The position numbers and the translations under genes are program-made. Positions 32,495 through 42,442 of a stretch of 55,291 bases of DNA are shown piece after piece; the stretch's first letter is position 1, and each line of letters begins with the position of its first letter. The DNA comes from Acidobacteriota bacterium (GTDB taxonomy: Bacteria; Acidobacteriota; Terriglobia; Acidiferrales; UBA7541). The notes beneath the pieces were generated by a model. The model was not told where the DNA came from, did no database searches, and saw only the letters and a program-made list of their open reading frames with translations. The stretch is taken from positions 1-55,291 of the forward strand of contig QHYK01000065.1 of the NCBI GenBank assembly GCA_003224085.1, read 5' to 3'.

Positions 32495-33883
32495 CTAGTA
32501 AGCATTCTTGTTGCGATATTTTGGGAAAAGCGTCAGAAAAATGATCCTTATGTCGAAAGCAAAACTCCAGTTTTGGAGGTAGAACAAGTCGTGTTCCACG
32601 CGCCTTCGGATGGACGTGTCGCCGCGCCATCCATTCACCTGAGCCCAGCCCGTGATTCCCACTTTCAGAAGATGGCGCGTGTTGTATCTCGCCACTTCGT
32701 TGAGGAATTTTGCGACAAAACGCGGGCGCTCAGGCCGAGGCCCAACGACGCTCATGTCACCTTTCAAGACGTTAAAGAACTGCGGTAACTCGTCCAAACT
32801 GGTCCTGCGCAGGAAGGTTCCGAGTGGCGTGCGGCGCGGATCGCCGGATGTAGTCCAGCGTGTGTCACTCTCGGAAGGTTCTACGACTCTCATGGTCCGA
32901 AACTTATACATTCGAAATAGTTTTCCGTTAAGCCCAACACGGTCCTGAACGAAGAGGATTGGGCCAGGCGACGTAAGACGAATGAGAACCGCAATCATGG
33001 CCATCAATGGGGCCGCAAGCAGGAGGGCCAGAGTCGAGAAAACAAGGTCGAAGGCGCGCTTCAGCAAAGAATAGCGAATGGATTCTGTCGGAGTAGCGGT
33101 TAAATCGAGTATCTGTAAACGTCCGAACTGGAACAGGCGTTCTCGGATTAACATGTGGTCGCCGAAGTCAAGGACCGCACGCACTGGCAGGCAAAAGCGC
33201 TCCGTTGTCTTCATGATTTCCGGGATATCGGAGAATCTGTTGGGAGGAAGAGCGATGATGATTTCGTCGGCGGTGGCGCCCCCGCTCATCTTTTCCACGA
33301 GCTGCTGAAAGGTATATACAGGGGCGTTGTCGACCGCCACTGCCTGACCCGGAAGGTTCACGTAGCCGATCACGCGGCAAAAGGAGAGCGGCCCGCGGAT
33401 CAATCTGTGGGTTGCGCGGCGGGCGAAGCGATCTGCGCCGATAACGAAAACACGACTCGGGTTCCGGAGGCCAGAATGGTTATAAACAAGAAATCGAAAC
33501 AAAGCGCGCATCGCGAGGCATACACCAAGCAAAGTCATGCCGCTGAGCGCAAGGAAGGCCCGGGAAAGGTCTCGGTAAAGGTGAAAGAAGAAGAGCAGCC
33601 CGAGGAGCATGGCATAGGTAGTGGCGCAGGCTTGAAAGGCGGCCTTGATTCCCGTGCGTTCGCGAAAGAGTTCCTGGACGCTCGTGACCCGATAGTATTC
33701 GCTAACGATGGCCCAGACAATGGTAGTGAAGAGCAAGAGGTTGAAATAACTATACTGGTCAATTCCGGTGTCCGGGTGCCTAAATAAACGACGAATGTAT
33801 CTGGCAGCGCCAAACGAAAAGAACGGCAGCGCATAAGTCGCGATTCTCAGATAAAAGTGGTAGTAATTTACGAAACGGCGCAT
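32495..33883 (-). CDS. undecaprenyl-phosphate sugar-1-phosphate transferase (priming enzyme)
   Basis: 462 residues. An N-terminal region has four to five membrane segments (up to ~130), followed by a CoA-binding-like Rossmann part (RVFVIGADRFARRATHRLI). The C-terminal bacterial sugar transferase domain runs from ~270: KRAFDLVFSTLALLLAAPLM, SPGPILFVQDRVGLNGKLFRMYKFRTM, RRTSLDELPQFFNVLKGDMSVVGPRPE. This is the WbaP/WcaJ architecture. The enzyme transfers a hexose-1-phosphate, commonly glucose or galactose, to undecaprenyl phosphate and so starts each repeat unit at the inner membrane. The sugar cannot be read from sequence. Gaps of 134 bases upstream and 68 downstream contain no gene. Confidence 0.92.
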   Translation of the reverse strand: MRRFVNYYHFYLRIATYALPFFSFGAARYIRRLFRHPDTGIDQYSYFNLLLFTTIVWAIVSEYYRVTSVQELFRERTGIKAAFQACATTYAMLLGLLFFFHLYRDLSRAFLALSGMTLLGVCLAMRALFRFLVYNHSGLRNPSRVFVIGADRFARRATHRLIRGPLSFCRVIGYVNLPGQAVAVDNAPVYTFQQLVEKMSGGATADEIIIALPPNRFSDIPEIMKTTERFCLPVRAVLDFGDHMLIRERLFQFGRLQILDLTATPTESIRYSLLKRAFDLVFSTLALLLAAPLMAMIAVLIRLTSPGPILFVQDRVGLNGKLFRMYKFRTMRVVEPSESDTRWTTSGDPRRTPLGTFLRRTSLDELPQFFNVLKGDMSVVGPRPERPRFVAKFLNEVARYNTRHLLKVGITGWAQVNGWRGDTSIRRRVEHDLFYLQNWSFAFDIRIIFLTLFPKYRNKNAY

Positions 33884-34017
33884 GGCTAACAGGAGCTCAG
33901 CTGGCTTTTGGTGCAGGCGTGATTGGCTGCCTAGGCCTCAAATGAATGAAACCGGGGAGCGGATTGGCAACGGATTCCGGACATTGACTCGTCCAAGGGA
34001 AAAACAAGTCATCCATT

Positions 34018-35334
34018 TCAGTTACCTTGAAATGCGCTTTGGCCGCCAGCGTCAGTTTTAACCGCATGATGCGGCGCCGCGGGGTGGTGCGGATTTCTGC
34101 TGCCTTCCTTGTCTACGATTGACTCCGTCTGAGTCCGGCGAGGCGTGGAACTCCAGGTAAGTTTCTTTCCTCCGCCGAGATATCGGAGCAACCCCAGAAG
34201 CATGGCGAGATTCATGGAACAGAAGTACAGGGGCGCGGAGAAGAGTCGAACTCGTATCCCATTCTTCTTGCACAAAAACCCGAGGCCGGCACAAAGATAA
34301 AATGCGCTTTGTGCAGCAAGTAATGTCGAGAATCCTCCCTGACCAGCCAGTAGCGCGTTGCAGCAAAAACCAATGATGAGTAGCAGCGGTGCGAACCAGC
34401 GCAAGACCCGGTGAGAGAAAAAGCAGAAAGCCAGCATTCCTTTTAAAGGGTTAAGGCACTGCAGGTTGGCGAACAGTGTCTGGTAGTTGCCAGCGCCAAT
34501 CCTGACTCTGCGCGCAAACTGCGCCGAGAGCGTGGGAGCAATTTCCTCGACGGCAACCGCTTCGGGATCATAAATGACGCGATAGCCTTTCAAGCGAATT
34601 TCTAGCGGAATTTGGAAATCTTCGATAAGGGTGTGCTTTTGCGGCTGGAAGAGAGAGCGGCGGACCGCCAATACGCTGCCGTTGCCTCCAAGCGTGCAGT
34701 CCAAGCGGTTTTCCAAGAGCTTGAGGGCAGATTCATAACGCCAATAGAGAGCTTCGGCGGCCGGGTCCGACCCGGGAGAGGTCACGCGGTTTTCCTCTCC
34801 GCTGACGGCGCCTACGCGCGGGTCCGCAAAGTGGCGAACCAGGTTGCGAATGCAATTGGGTTCGAGCTTTGTGTTCGCGTCCGTAATCACTAAGATTTCA
34901 GCGGAAGTTTGTTGGGCGAGGGTTCTCAGAACGGCCAGTTTGCCCAGGCGATCTTTGAAGTGCGTTACGCGGAGCCGGTCAAAAGTCATTGGGCTCAACA
35001 GGTCCGCAGTCGCATCCGAAGGTGCGTCAAGCCCGATCAAGAATTCGAGACGCTCGCTTGGATACTCTGTCTCGAAAGTGTTTTTCACCTTCGGCTGAAT
35101 GACGGCCTCTTCGTTATGGGCCGACATCAGAACCGTAACGTGTGGAAGGTACTGGGTTGAAGCGGTGCAACGGCGCCCTCCGCGACGGAAAAGGAACAGC
35201 AGGTCCGACTTTGCCTGAGATAGCATTGAAAGAAGGAATAGAACGAGCGGGTAACCAATATAGTTGTAGGCGACCAGGCTCATGCAAATCCAAAAGACCA
35301 TTTCGGAGTTCGACATAGATACATTCATGGTCAT
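34018..35334 (-). CDS. family 2 glycosyltransferase, membrane-bound
   Basis: 438 residues. An N-terminal membrane segment is followed by the GT2 catalytic domain (HVTVLMSAHNEEAVIQPKVKNTF, then EILVITDANTKLEPN as the D-x-D region, GNGSVLAVRR, and IEDFQIPLEIRLKGYRVIYDP with the catalytic ED and an RRVRIG-type segment in place of QxxRW). Three or four C-terminal membrane helices (~300-400) follow. Such enzymes act on the cytoplasmic face and resemble processive synthases and poly-N-acetylglucosamine transferases. The start is ATG 35334, which overlaps the TGA of the preceding ligase gene in ATGA, so the two are translationally coupled. The tail is low-complexity and His/Pro-rich. Confidence 0.88.
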   Translation of the reverse strand: MTMNVSMSNSEMVFWICMSLVAYNYIGYPLVLFLLSMLSQAKSDLLFLFRRGGRRCTASTQYLPHVTVLMSAHNEEAVIQPKVKNTFETEYPSERLEFLIGLDAPSDATADLLSPMTFDRLRVTHFKDRLGKLAVLRTLAQQTSAEILVITDANTKLEPNCIRNLVRHFADPRVGAVSGEENRVTSPGSDPAAEALYWRYESALKLLENRLDCTLGGNGSVLAVRRSLFQPQKHTLIEDFQIPLEIRLKGYRVIYDPEAVAVEEIAPTLSAQFARRVRIGAGNYQTLFANLQCLNPLKGMLAFCFFSHRVLRWFAPLLLIIGFCCNALLAGQGGFSTLLAAQSAFYLCAGLGFLCKKNGIRVRLFSAPLYFCSMNLAMLLGLLRYLGGGKKLTWSSTPRRTQTESIVDKEGSRNPHHPAAPHHAVKTDAGGQSAFQGN

Positions 35335-36710
35335 GGGCCCCAATTCGTTGCTGAAGGTTGAAGATCATCAGTCACGGGAAGAGCTAAAGAGAAGGAAGGC
35401 TCCTGGATCGAGTGAGCGATCCGCTGAACGCCAACGGCCATGGCGACGGGATAGTAAAGAAAACATCCATAACCAAGATGGGCAAAGAATGCTCCAAAAA
35501 CGAAGGACAGCAGACTAACCGACGTCGCGCGCGCCATCAGTTTGAGTTCCCAAGTTTCCGGGCTTCCGGCAAGTGTCCTGCTCAACGCTTGCATGCGACG
35601 GATTGCGGTCCACAGAAGGGAGACAAAAAGCACTAACGCTGGAATTCCTGCTTCAGAGGAGATCTCGACAAAGGTATTGTGAGTCCCCAGCCAATCCTCC
35701 GGCCGACCAAGCTCAGTGCCGCTGGCGACCGCAAAGTTTCCAAGACCGAGGCCAACAACAGGATTCTGGAAAGTGTAATGAATCGCGCGCCTCAGCAGGC
35801 CTAGACGCTCTTCTTGCGACATCCTAGCTGCCGCAGCGACCTCACTCTGGGAACCTTGCGCCCCGGACCACACGGTCGACATCCTCTCCCAGAAGACCGG
35901 TGGCGCCAGGCTAATAGCCACCAGCAAGACAGCGACAATGCCAATTCCTATAGTTTTCGCACGAGAGTTTCCCCGGAGGACGATAAGCCAGGTCAAGGCC
36001 ACAGAGAAAAGCACGTTCAGCAATCCTCCGCGCGATGCCGTTAGCACCAACATCCACATCAGAAATAAAAGAGAAGAGATGAGTACGCTTGTTCTGAGAA
36101 AGCCCGGCTGGGCGATATAAATCGCCGCGATATAGGGAATAGTTACCGCGGCAGACAAGCCAAGGAAATTCCAGCCGAGGATGTCTTGACTTACTCCCAG
36201 CAGACGTTGGCCTATCCAGATGAGGTGGGAAGATTGCACGACGGAATAGGCGCAAACGAGAAGTTCGCTCAGAATGATGGCCCACAGAATCTTACGGAGG
36301 CGACCGAGCGTTACCAGAGTCTGCGTAAGCAGGAAGAATATAGTCAGAGTCTTAAGCCAAGTTTCTGTCAGGACTTGAAAGGCGCCGCCCCTCCAATAAG
36401 CGAATGGCACTCCTGCGACAAAACAAGCCGTCAGAAAGAGAACGATGCGCAACTCCCTTGTCCAGACCAAAGGGGCATTCCCTAAAAGGTAGGACCCGAG
36501 ATAGCTCAAGCCGGCGCAAAGACCCAGAATGAACGTGACGTGAAATTGACCTATCGACGGAAGAATATCTTCTGGCCGCGCATAGATCGCGAAGGTGAAG
36601 AGAAGTACGAAGAAAAAGCTAACAGGCGCGCTTCGGTTGAGGGGTTGCGATGGAGCAGGCCTCGACTCTGTGATTGCCTCGTCGATGACGTATAACGTTG
36701 CTTCCCTCAA
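35331..36710 (-). CDS. O-antigen ligase/polymerase family protein (Wzy-like)
   Basis: 459 residues with ten to twelve membrane segments. The start of the membrane part (FAIYARPEDILPSIGQFHVTFILGLCAGLSYL) resembles the exosortase-A-associated 'O-glycosylation ligase' group. The Wzy_C region contains LTASRGGLLNVLFSVALTW and the large periplasmic loop with GLGLGNFAVASG..WLGTHNTFVEISSEAGIPALVLF, matching the H-N-x-(F/Y)-(V/L) motif of WaaL/Wzy enzymes. It most likely polymerises repeat units at the periplasmic face; ligation to another acceptor cannot be excluded. The TTG at 36710 overlaps the TGA of the upstream glycosyltransferase (TTGA), and its own stop overlaps the next gene (ATGA). Confidence 0.85.
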   Translation of the reverse strand: MREATLYVIDEAITESRPAPSQPLNRSAPVSFFFVLLFTFAIYARPEDILPSIGQFHVTFILGLCAGLSYLGSYLLGNAPLVWTRELRIVLFLTACFVAGVPFAYWRGGAFQVLTETWLKTLTIFFLLTQTLVTLGRLRKILWAIILSELLVCAYSVVQSSHLIWIGQRLLGVSQDILGWNFLGLSAAVTIPYIAAIYIAQPGFLRTSVLISSLLFLMWMLVLTASRGGLLNVLFSVALTWLIVLRGNSRAKTIGIGIVAVLLVAISLAPPVFWERMSTVWSGAQGSQSEVAAAARMSQEERLGLLRRAIHYTFQNPVVGLGLGNFAVASGTELGRPEDWLGTHNTFVEISSEAGIPALVLFVSLLWTAIRRMQALSRTLAGSPETWELKLMARATSVSLLSFVFGAFFAHLGYGCFLYYPVAMAVGVQRIAHSIQEPSFSLALPVTDDLQPSATNWGP

Positions 36711-37966
36711 GGTATCACCAGGGCAGGTTGACTAACGGATGTGTCCACGAATGACTGGTTGCCGTTCGACACCACCCGGTCGAGAACCTCTTCGACCTTG
36801 CGCAAGACTGCTTCCCAGCTGTGATTGACGGCCACCTCTTTGCGGGCGGCATTTCCAATTGCGTCCCGGAGCGAGGCGTTTTCGAGAAGTTGAACGACGG
36901 TCTGGGCAAAATCCTGGGGATGGCGTGCAATGCGAATCTGCTTGTCGTCCTGAAATGGCAGCCCCTCCGCGCCAATTGGAGTGGAGACCACGGCCTTGGC
37001 CATGGCCATCGCCTCTGGAATCTTGATGCGTGTGCCGCCACCAATCCGCAAGGGGACAACGACTACCTCCGCTTGCGAAAGATACGGCCGAACATCGGGT
37101 ACCCATCCCGTGAGTTCCATGGAAGGAGTCTTGGCCGCGATCGCTTGAAGGCGCGAAGAGGGATTTCGCCCTACGACAACGAAACTTGCGTTTGGCGCTG
37201 CGTTCCGGACGAGCGGGTAAATATTCTCTAGGAACCAAACAACTCCGTCCTCATTCGGGTCCCAGTCCATAGAGCCGACAAAAACCAGCCTTCCCGGCCG
37301 TGTGCGATTCGCGGACGGGTGAAAGAAATCGGTGTCTACGCCAGTGGGGAGAGTGGAGACATGATCGATTCGAAACTCCTGATGAATCATTTGTCGGTCT
37401 TCTTCAGACACCGTTAGCACCTGATCGAACAAGCGGCAAACCCTTGCTTCGAGCGGCCGTGTTCTTCTCCATTCCGAGCCGAACGCGATCCTGCGAAGAG
37501 GATGTTTTTCCACCTGCCATTTCCGTTTTCTTAACTGGAATTCAACGTTGTGCTCAAAAACGATTTTGGGTTTAAAGGTGCATTCGAGCAAAGGGACGGC
37601 GGTGTGCAAGAAATCGCAGAAGAGAAGGTCGAACTGCTCATTCGCCAACAGGTGCTCAACAGCGGTTCGAAAATCGGGCAGGCTGCACTTTGCGAGAAAG
37701 TAGGGCAAGGAGCGGAATTGGTTGGCCACGAGCTCCTTGTAGAATCTGGGCGAGTACTTCTTGGTTTCCTGCCAGAATACTGGGGTGTAGCTTTGGAAAA
37801 CGCTCTGCATTTCGCAAATGGAGGCAGCGTCGGAAACTGGCTCGGCAAAAGAAACAGCATGAATGGACGCGCGTTTTGCAAGGCGCGAAAAGATATTCCA
37901 GGAACGCACTTTTCCGCCGGTGTCGGCGGGGAACAGAGGCTGCCGTAGTGTTAGCAATATCTTCAT
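36707..37966 (-). CDS. family 4 glycosyltransferase
   Basis: 419 residues, GT-B fold. The N-terminal domain (MKILLTLRQPLFPADTGGKVRSWNIFSRLAKR) has the glycine-rich loop that contacts the donor. The C-terminal domain has RLVFVGSMDWDPNEDGVVWFLENIYPLV, MELTGWVPDVRPYLSQAEVVVVPLRIGGGTRIKIPEAMAMAKAVVSTPIGAEGL with the E-x7-E-like donor site. It resembles the exosortase-associated TIGR03087-type transferases. I chose ATG 37966 because the family starts there and it lies seven bases after the stop of the amidotransferase gene; the upstream open frame reads into that gene. Confidence 0.88.
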   Translation of the reverse strand: MKILLTLRQPLFPADTGGKVRSWNIFSRLAKRASIHAVSFAEPVSDAASICEMQSVFQSYTPVFWQETKKYSPRFYKELVANQFRSLPYFLAKCSLPDFRTAVEHLLANEQFDLLFCDFLHTAVPLLECTFKPKIVFEHNVEFQLRKRKWQVEKHPLRRIAFGSEWRRTRPLEARVCRLFDQVLTVSEEDRQMIHQEFRIDHVSTLPTGVDTDFFHPSANRTRPGRLVFVGSMDWDPNEDGVVWFLENIYPLVRNAAPNASFVVVGRNPSSRLQAIAAKTPSMELTGWVPDVRPYLSQAEVVVVPLRIGGGTRIKIPEAMAMAKAVVSTPIGAEGLPFQDDKQIRIARHPQDFAQTVVQLLENASLRDAIGNAARKEVAVNHSWEAVLRKVEEVLDRVVSNGNQSFVDTSVSQPALVIP

Positions 37967-37973
37967 GCGCTGA

Positions 37974-39974
37974 TTAGGAGGGCGGAGGCGTCTGGCGTTG
38001 CGTTGCAACGTATGGTTTGCAAAAAGGCGTCTGCCCGCTGGCTGGGTGGGGCTTCGCCGCATCGCTATCACGGTCGAGGAAAATCCGGCACCACAACTCG
38101 AAATTCAGAAGCCGCCAACAGCCTTCGGTTGCGGAACAAACGCCTTGACGATGCGCCTTCAGCAGATGTTGAACGTAGCTTGGCTCGATGAGTTGTCGCT
38201 CCGCCATGCGCCCGTCCGTAAGAACGCTGTTGAGTTTTTCAAAAAGCTGATTTCTTAACCACGGCCGAATCGGGGTAGGGAAGCCCTTTTTGTTGCGGCG
38301 GAGAACCGCGGGCGGCAACCGCCGGGCCATCGCTTTGCGGAGCAGATACTTGCCGGACGAAAAGCGCAACTTGAAGCGTTGAGGCAGGTTGGCGGCGAAC
38401 TCGACGACTTTATGATCCAAGAAAGGAACACGGCTTTCGATGGACGCGGCCATACTCATTTGGTCTTGTTTCATTAAGAGTTCGACCAGGTACGTCTTCA
38501 TGTCCATGTACAACAGGGCATTCAGGGCGTTTCCGTTCAAGCCGTTTGCAGGGAAATACTGCATCGAATTTGCATAGGCATTGATGTCAGTAAGTTCATC
38601 GTTTAACGCGCGCGTGAACAGCAGTGGCTGTTCGTGCTGGGGACACGCGGCATAAAAGTTGTCGAAGTAGATCCGCTCAAAATTGTCCGGATGGTAGAGA
38701 AAGGAATGCCGCAGCTTGCGCAGGGCCCAGTCCGGACCAAACCCCGATGCCAAGGCCTTGCGCACTGCCTGCTGGATGAATGAAGGAACAAATCTTCGAT
38801 AGAGGGGGCCGCCGCGCAGATTCCACAGAGCGACGCGGTACTTCAAATAACCGGCGAAGAGCTCGTCGCCGCCTTCGCCTGTGAGGACGACCTTTACCTT
38901 TTCGCTGGCTAAGCGCGACACAAAAAACAAAGCGACGCTTGACGGCCACACCAGAGGCTCATCCTCATGCCAAATCAGCTGAGGCAGGCTGGCAAAAAAA
39001 TCTTCAGGGCCAAGGACAACTTCGTTGTATTCCGCGTGAATGTGCTTGGCGACAGCACGGGCATAAGGCAATTCGCTGTATTCGCTTTCGGAATAGCCTA
39101 CCGAGAAGGTCTCAATGGGTTCTTTTCTCAGAGAAGCCATCACCGCGGCGATGGAACTGGAATCGAGTCCTCCGCTCAAGAAAACGCCCAGTGGAACATC
39201 GCTCATGAGATGAGCGCGGACTGTGTCCGTAAACAGGTCGCGGAAATGTGCTACGTAGTCGGACTCACTGAGTGGATGCTCGGGCAAACTGATATCCAGG
39301 TCCCAGTATTGAGTGATTTGGGGTTGGGCGTTTTCGGCCGCAAGATCAAGGCACAGGCGATGGCCTGGAAGGAGCTTGTACACGTTCTCATAAAGCGTTT
39401 CGTGCGCCGAGAAATAGCCAAGAGCAAAAAACTCAGGTAAGGCAGTCCGATTAAGGCGCGGCTGGAAGTCTCGCAGTTCGAAGAGCGCTTTCATTTCCGA
39501 AGCAAAGGCGAACCGGTCGTCTGTCATCGTGTAGTAGAAGGGTTTGATTCCCAGCCGGTCTCTCGCGCACAAGAGGCGCCTGCGTGGCGCGTCCCAGATT
39601 GCAAAAGCAAACATGCCGCGGAGATGGCCAACACAGTCATCGCCAAATTCCTCATACAAGTGAACAATCGCCTCAGTATCGCTGTTGGACGTAAAACGGT
39701 GGCCACGCCGTTGCAAATCTGGACGAAGTTCCGCGTGGTTGTAAATTTCACCGTTAAACACAATCCAGATGCTACGGTCCTCGTTGCACATCGGCTGGTG
39801 CCCGCGGGACAGGTCTACAATGCTCAATCTTCGGAAGCCCAGCGCCAAAGGACCGGAGAAGAGTCTTCCTCGATCATCAGGTCCGCGATGACGCAGAACC
39901 CTCGACATGGCTTCCAGCTCTTCATCCGGAGGCCGGTCGCCGCGCAGGTCGAGAATTCCGCAAATTCCACACAT
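37974..39974 (-). CDS. asparagine synthase-like glutamine amidotransferase (exosortase-type), second in operon
   Basis: 666 residues. The N-terminal Ntn glutaminase domain begins MCGICGILDLRG, so Cys2 becomes the nucleophile after Met removal. RLSIVDLSRGHQP and VFNGEIYNHAELR follow. The C-terminal ATP-pyrophosphatase domain has the PP-loop FLSGGLDSSSIAAVM (~265) and TGEGGDELFAGYLKYR. In exosortase and capsule loci such enzymes amidate a carboxyl group, for example of a uronic acid or an amino-acid substituent, using glutamine nitrogen; free asparagine synthesis is less likely given the location. A homologue is at 46209-48179. Confidence 0.9.
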   Translation of the reverse strand: MCGICGILDLRGDRPPDEELEAMSRVLRHRGPDDRGRLFSGPLALGFRRLSIVDLSRGHQPMCNEDRSIWIVFNGEIYNHAELRPDLQRRGHRFTSNSDTEAIVHLYEEFGDDCVGHLRGMFAFAIWDAPRRRLLCARDRLGIKPFYYTMTDDRFAFASEMKALFELRDFQPRLNRTALPEFFALGYFSAHETLYENVYKLLPGHRLCLDLAAENAQPQITQYWDLDISLPEHPLSESDYVAHFRDLFTDTVRAHLMSDVPLGVFLSGGLDSSSIAAVMASLRKEPIETFSVGYSESEYSELPYARAVAKHIHAEYNEVVLGPEDFFASLPQLIWHEDEPLVWPSSVALFFVSRLASEKVKVVLTGEGGDELFAGYLKYRVALWNLRGGPLYRRFVPSFIQQAVRKALASGFGPDWALRKLRHSFLYHPDNFERIYFDNFYAACPQHEQPLLFTRALNDELTDINAYANSMQYFPANGLNGNALNALLYMDMKTYLVELLMKQDQMSMAASIESRVPFLDHKVVEFAANLPQRFKLRFSSGKYLLRKAMARRLPPAVLRRNKKGFPTPIRPWLRNQLFEKLNSVLTDGRMAERQLIEPSYVQHLLKAHRQGVCSATEGCWRLLNFELWCRIFLDRDSDAAKPHPASGQTPFCKPYVATQRQTPPPS

Positions 39975-40021
39975 AGATTTGCTTTTGAGGCTTTTTTTAC
40001 GTTCGGCTGAACCGTTTCTTC

Positions 40022-42442
40022 TTACTCAAGGTGATCTGTCTCGATCATGCTGGCCCTTAGATACTGCCTAATCGCGCTTGGCAGGTCCGGATGTTCGATC
40101 AGCTTCGGCGTAGATTCATGCTTGGGAGCCGGCGCAAAGGGCTGGGAGATCCGTTGCCCATCTCCACCGCGGCTCCATTCGCTGTGCTTCACGGGCAGAC
40201 TTGCGTCAAAGAGTCGACGGCCATTGAATGCGAAGTAGCTGCCACCACAAATGACGAACTGGCTCACCGTCTTGTTGGAATCGGTCGAACAGTACAAGAA
40301 TTGGGCGTTGCTCGCGCAAGAACCCACCAGCCAATTGGCCGATTTATCGGCAAAGAAGAAATGATCTTCAGCGTTGGCTGTCGAATATCGAAGAGTCGTA
40401 ACCGCGGTTCCTCTGTGCCCTGGCTCAATTGATCGGAGAACACCCAGATGCGCGGCGACCTCCATGTCAGGGATCAGCATGGTCGTAAATTCCGCGGGCA
40501 ACCGAGCGCGTGTCACCGCGCGGAACGTGGGCGACACCTCCTTTCTTCCATACACCGGGGAGTGCCAATCTTCGGATATCTTCTCTTTGCAGCTGCTGTC
40601 CGCGATGAACAACAGAGCCAGAGGAGCAATCTTATTACTGACAAACAGTACTCCTCCCGGGATAGCGTGGAGAGAACCCGGTGCAAAATGCCAAGAGGCT
40701 TCCAGTTCGTGCATTCCTGTTCCCTCGAGAACATCCCGTATCACCCAGAACCGTGACTTCAAGTGAAAGATGTAGCGACGATGTTGGACTGGTGGATTCA
40801 GCCTGGAATAGCCAGCGTGTGAACCAACAAAGAAATCAAACATTTCGCCGGTTATCCAGGTATGGACTGCGGCGTTGGCTCTTCCCCGCCATTCAAAGGC
40901 CCCGGCGCATTCGGCTTGGTTCGAGCTATCAACTCGAATCGTGTTATGAGCCCCTGTCCCACGGAACCAATCTCGTTGGTTGGTGGAATCCGCATAGGTA
41001 AAGGTACCCGGATCAATAAGCAGTGGTTTGCCGTTTCCTGAAAACTGCACGCTGAGTGCGTCTGCGTGACCGTGACCACAGCGTCCCGCGCCTTGTGGTC
41101 CGGCATCGATCACTAGCTGGTAGGAAACTGGACCTGAACTACGCATCGTGTAGACTCCGCTCGATTCCATTGCGAAAGAAGTGTTTCTCGGTTTCTGCAG
41201 TGGGAGGTTTCGAAAGCGCTCGAGGCCTTGCTCTCCAAGCAGCCAGAGGAGTTCTTCCGTGATTTGGCTTCCCTCCGCTTTAAAATCAGGCCGGTTGTAG
41301 AGCGCTACTCCTATGGGCAAGGGATCAAGCAGGTGCTTGTGCTGGTTGCGACTTGGGTCAAAGACACGACCCCCATCGTCATCCCCGAATTGAGCCAGGT
41401 TTCCGCACGCCGCGAAAGCTGAAGTGACCTCGAGCATTTTTCCAATCGTGTGGTCCAGATGCTGGGGGATGGGAACGCGATTTAATCCTGCGAGGATGCG
41501 CGAATGCAGGAAGAAATCCAAAGCATAGGTGTGGTAATACATGGACTGCTCAAAATGCATTCCATCCGGTCGCACTTGGCGCTGTGCTTCGCCCAGGATG
41601 ATTTTCCAACCACACTCCCGCCACCGCGAAGCTGACGGAAGCCCCGGGCATAAGACGCCAATAAAAAACAGTCCCACTCCCTCGCCTAACAAATGCGTAT
41701 TGGGAGAGAAATAGGTGGAAAGGAATCGCTCAATGTGCCGCGCGTTCAAGGCCAGGGCGCGCCCGAGGTCCTCAAGGAACTGCCGGGGAAGAACCGAACA
41801 ATCGTCGAGCAAATGCCAAACCCACAGCCAAGAGAGGCTTCTGAACGCCACTTCCAGGCTGCTTGCCCAATTAATTCCCATCGGATAGGGATTTTGGTCC
41901 TGCCAGTTATACCACTGCCGAAATAGCTCTTCGGCATACCGCTCTTCGCCCGACAAACGATAAGCCTTCGCGAGCGTGACGAAGTGCTGATGCCGATTTA
42001 GCTCCCAGATCACTTTCGAATCGCCGACCTGCTGAAAGTCCAGGTACGGAACGCGAAACCATGGACGCAAGGGAGCGCGTTTGCCGTGGACGGCCTCCAG
42101 GTGCCAATCGATTTCCGGGCCGTAATTCACCTTTTCGTACGCCAGCAAATCAAAACGATGCTGGCAAATCTGTTCCGCACGCTCCACAATTTGTTCCGCT
42201 GCGTCAGGAAGCATTTCCCACAGAGCAGAGAGGATTCCACGCAACTCTTCCTTCGGGAAAAAAAAGCGCCCTTTGCGCTCCAGACAGTTCGGCAAGTCCG
42301 ACTTGCAGAGAGAAAAACCCATTCTGTACATGGCGAGATCGCAATGTTTTGCAAGCGCCTGGTGGGTTCGCGCGCAGATTTCGTTCCAGCCCATTTCGGT
42401 GAGGCGTTTGCAACGCCTGATCCAGGGATGATTAGTCAGCAC
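40022..42442 (-). CDS. heparinase II/III-family polysaccharide lyase-like protein
   Basis: 806 residues. An N-terminal alpha/alpha-toroid region (~100-420, with INWASSLEVAFRSLSWLW and FSPNTHLLGEGVGLFF) precedes the heparinase II/III beta-sandwich core: AGRCGHGHADALSVQFSGNGKPLLIDPGTFTYADSTNQRDWFRGTGAHNTIRVD (~455-510). These contain the conserved Asn, His and Tyr positions of uronic-acid lyases. No signal peptide is visible. Such proteins inside exopolysaccharide operons are thought to trim or clear polymer made by the locus. The GTG start at 42442 overlaps the previous gene by 11 bases. Confidence 0.88.
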   Translation of the reverse strand: MLTNHPWIRRCKRLTEMGWNEICARTHQALAKHCDLAMYRMGFSLCKSDLPNCLERKGRFFFPKEELRGILSALWEMLPDAAEQIVERAEQICQHRFDLLAYEKVNYGPEIDWHLEAVHGKRAPLRPWFRVPYLDFQQVGDSKVIWELNRHQHFVTLAKAYRLSGEERYAEELFRQWYNWQDQNPYPMGINWASSLEVAFRSLSWLWVWHLLDDCSVLPRQFLEDLGRALALNARHIERFLSTYFSPNTHLLGEGVGLFFIGVLCPGLPSASRWRECGWKIILGEAQRQVRPDGMHFEQSMYYHTYALDFFLHSRILAGLNRVPIPQHLDHTIGKMLEVTSAFAACGNLAQFGDDDGGRVFDPSRNQHKHLLDPLPIGVALYNRPDFKAEGSQITEELLWLLGEQGLERFRNLPLQKPRNTSFAMESSGVYTMRSSGPVSYQLVIDAGPQGAGRCGHGHADALSVQFSGNGKPLLIDPGTFTYADSTNQRDWFRGTGAHNTIRVDSSNQAECAGAFEWRGRANAAVHTWITGEMFDFFVGSHAGYSRLNPPVQHRRYIFHLKSRFWVIRDVLEGTGMHELEASWHFAPGSLHAIPGGVLFVSNKIAPLALLFIADSSCKEKISEDWHSPVYGRKEVSPTFRAVTRARLPAEFTTMLIPDMEVAAHLGVLRSIEPGHRGTAVTTLRYSTANAEDHFFFADKSANWLVGSCASNAQFLYCSTDSNKTVSQFVICGGSYFAFNGRRLFDASLPVKHSEWSRGGDGQRISQPFAPAPKHESTPKLIEHPDLPSAIRQYLRASMIETDHLE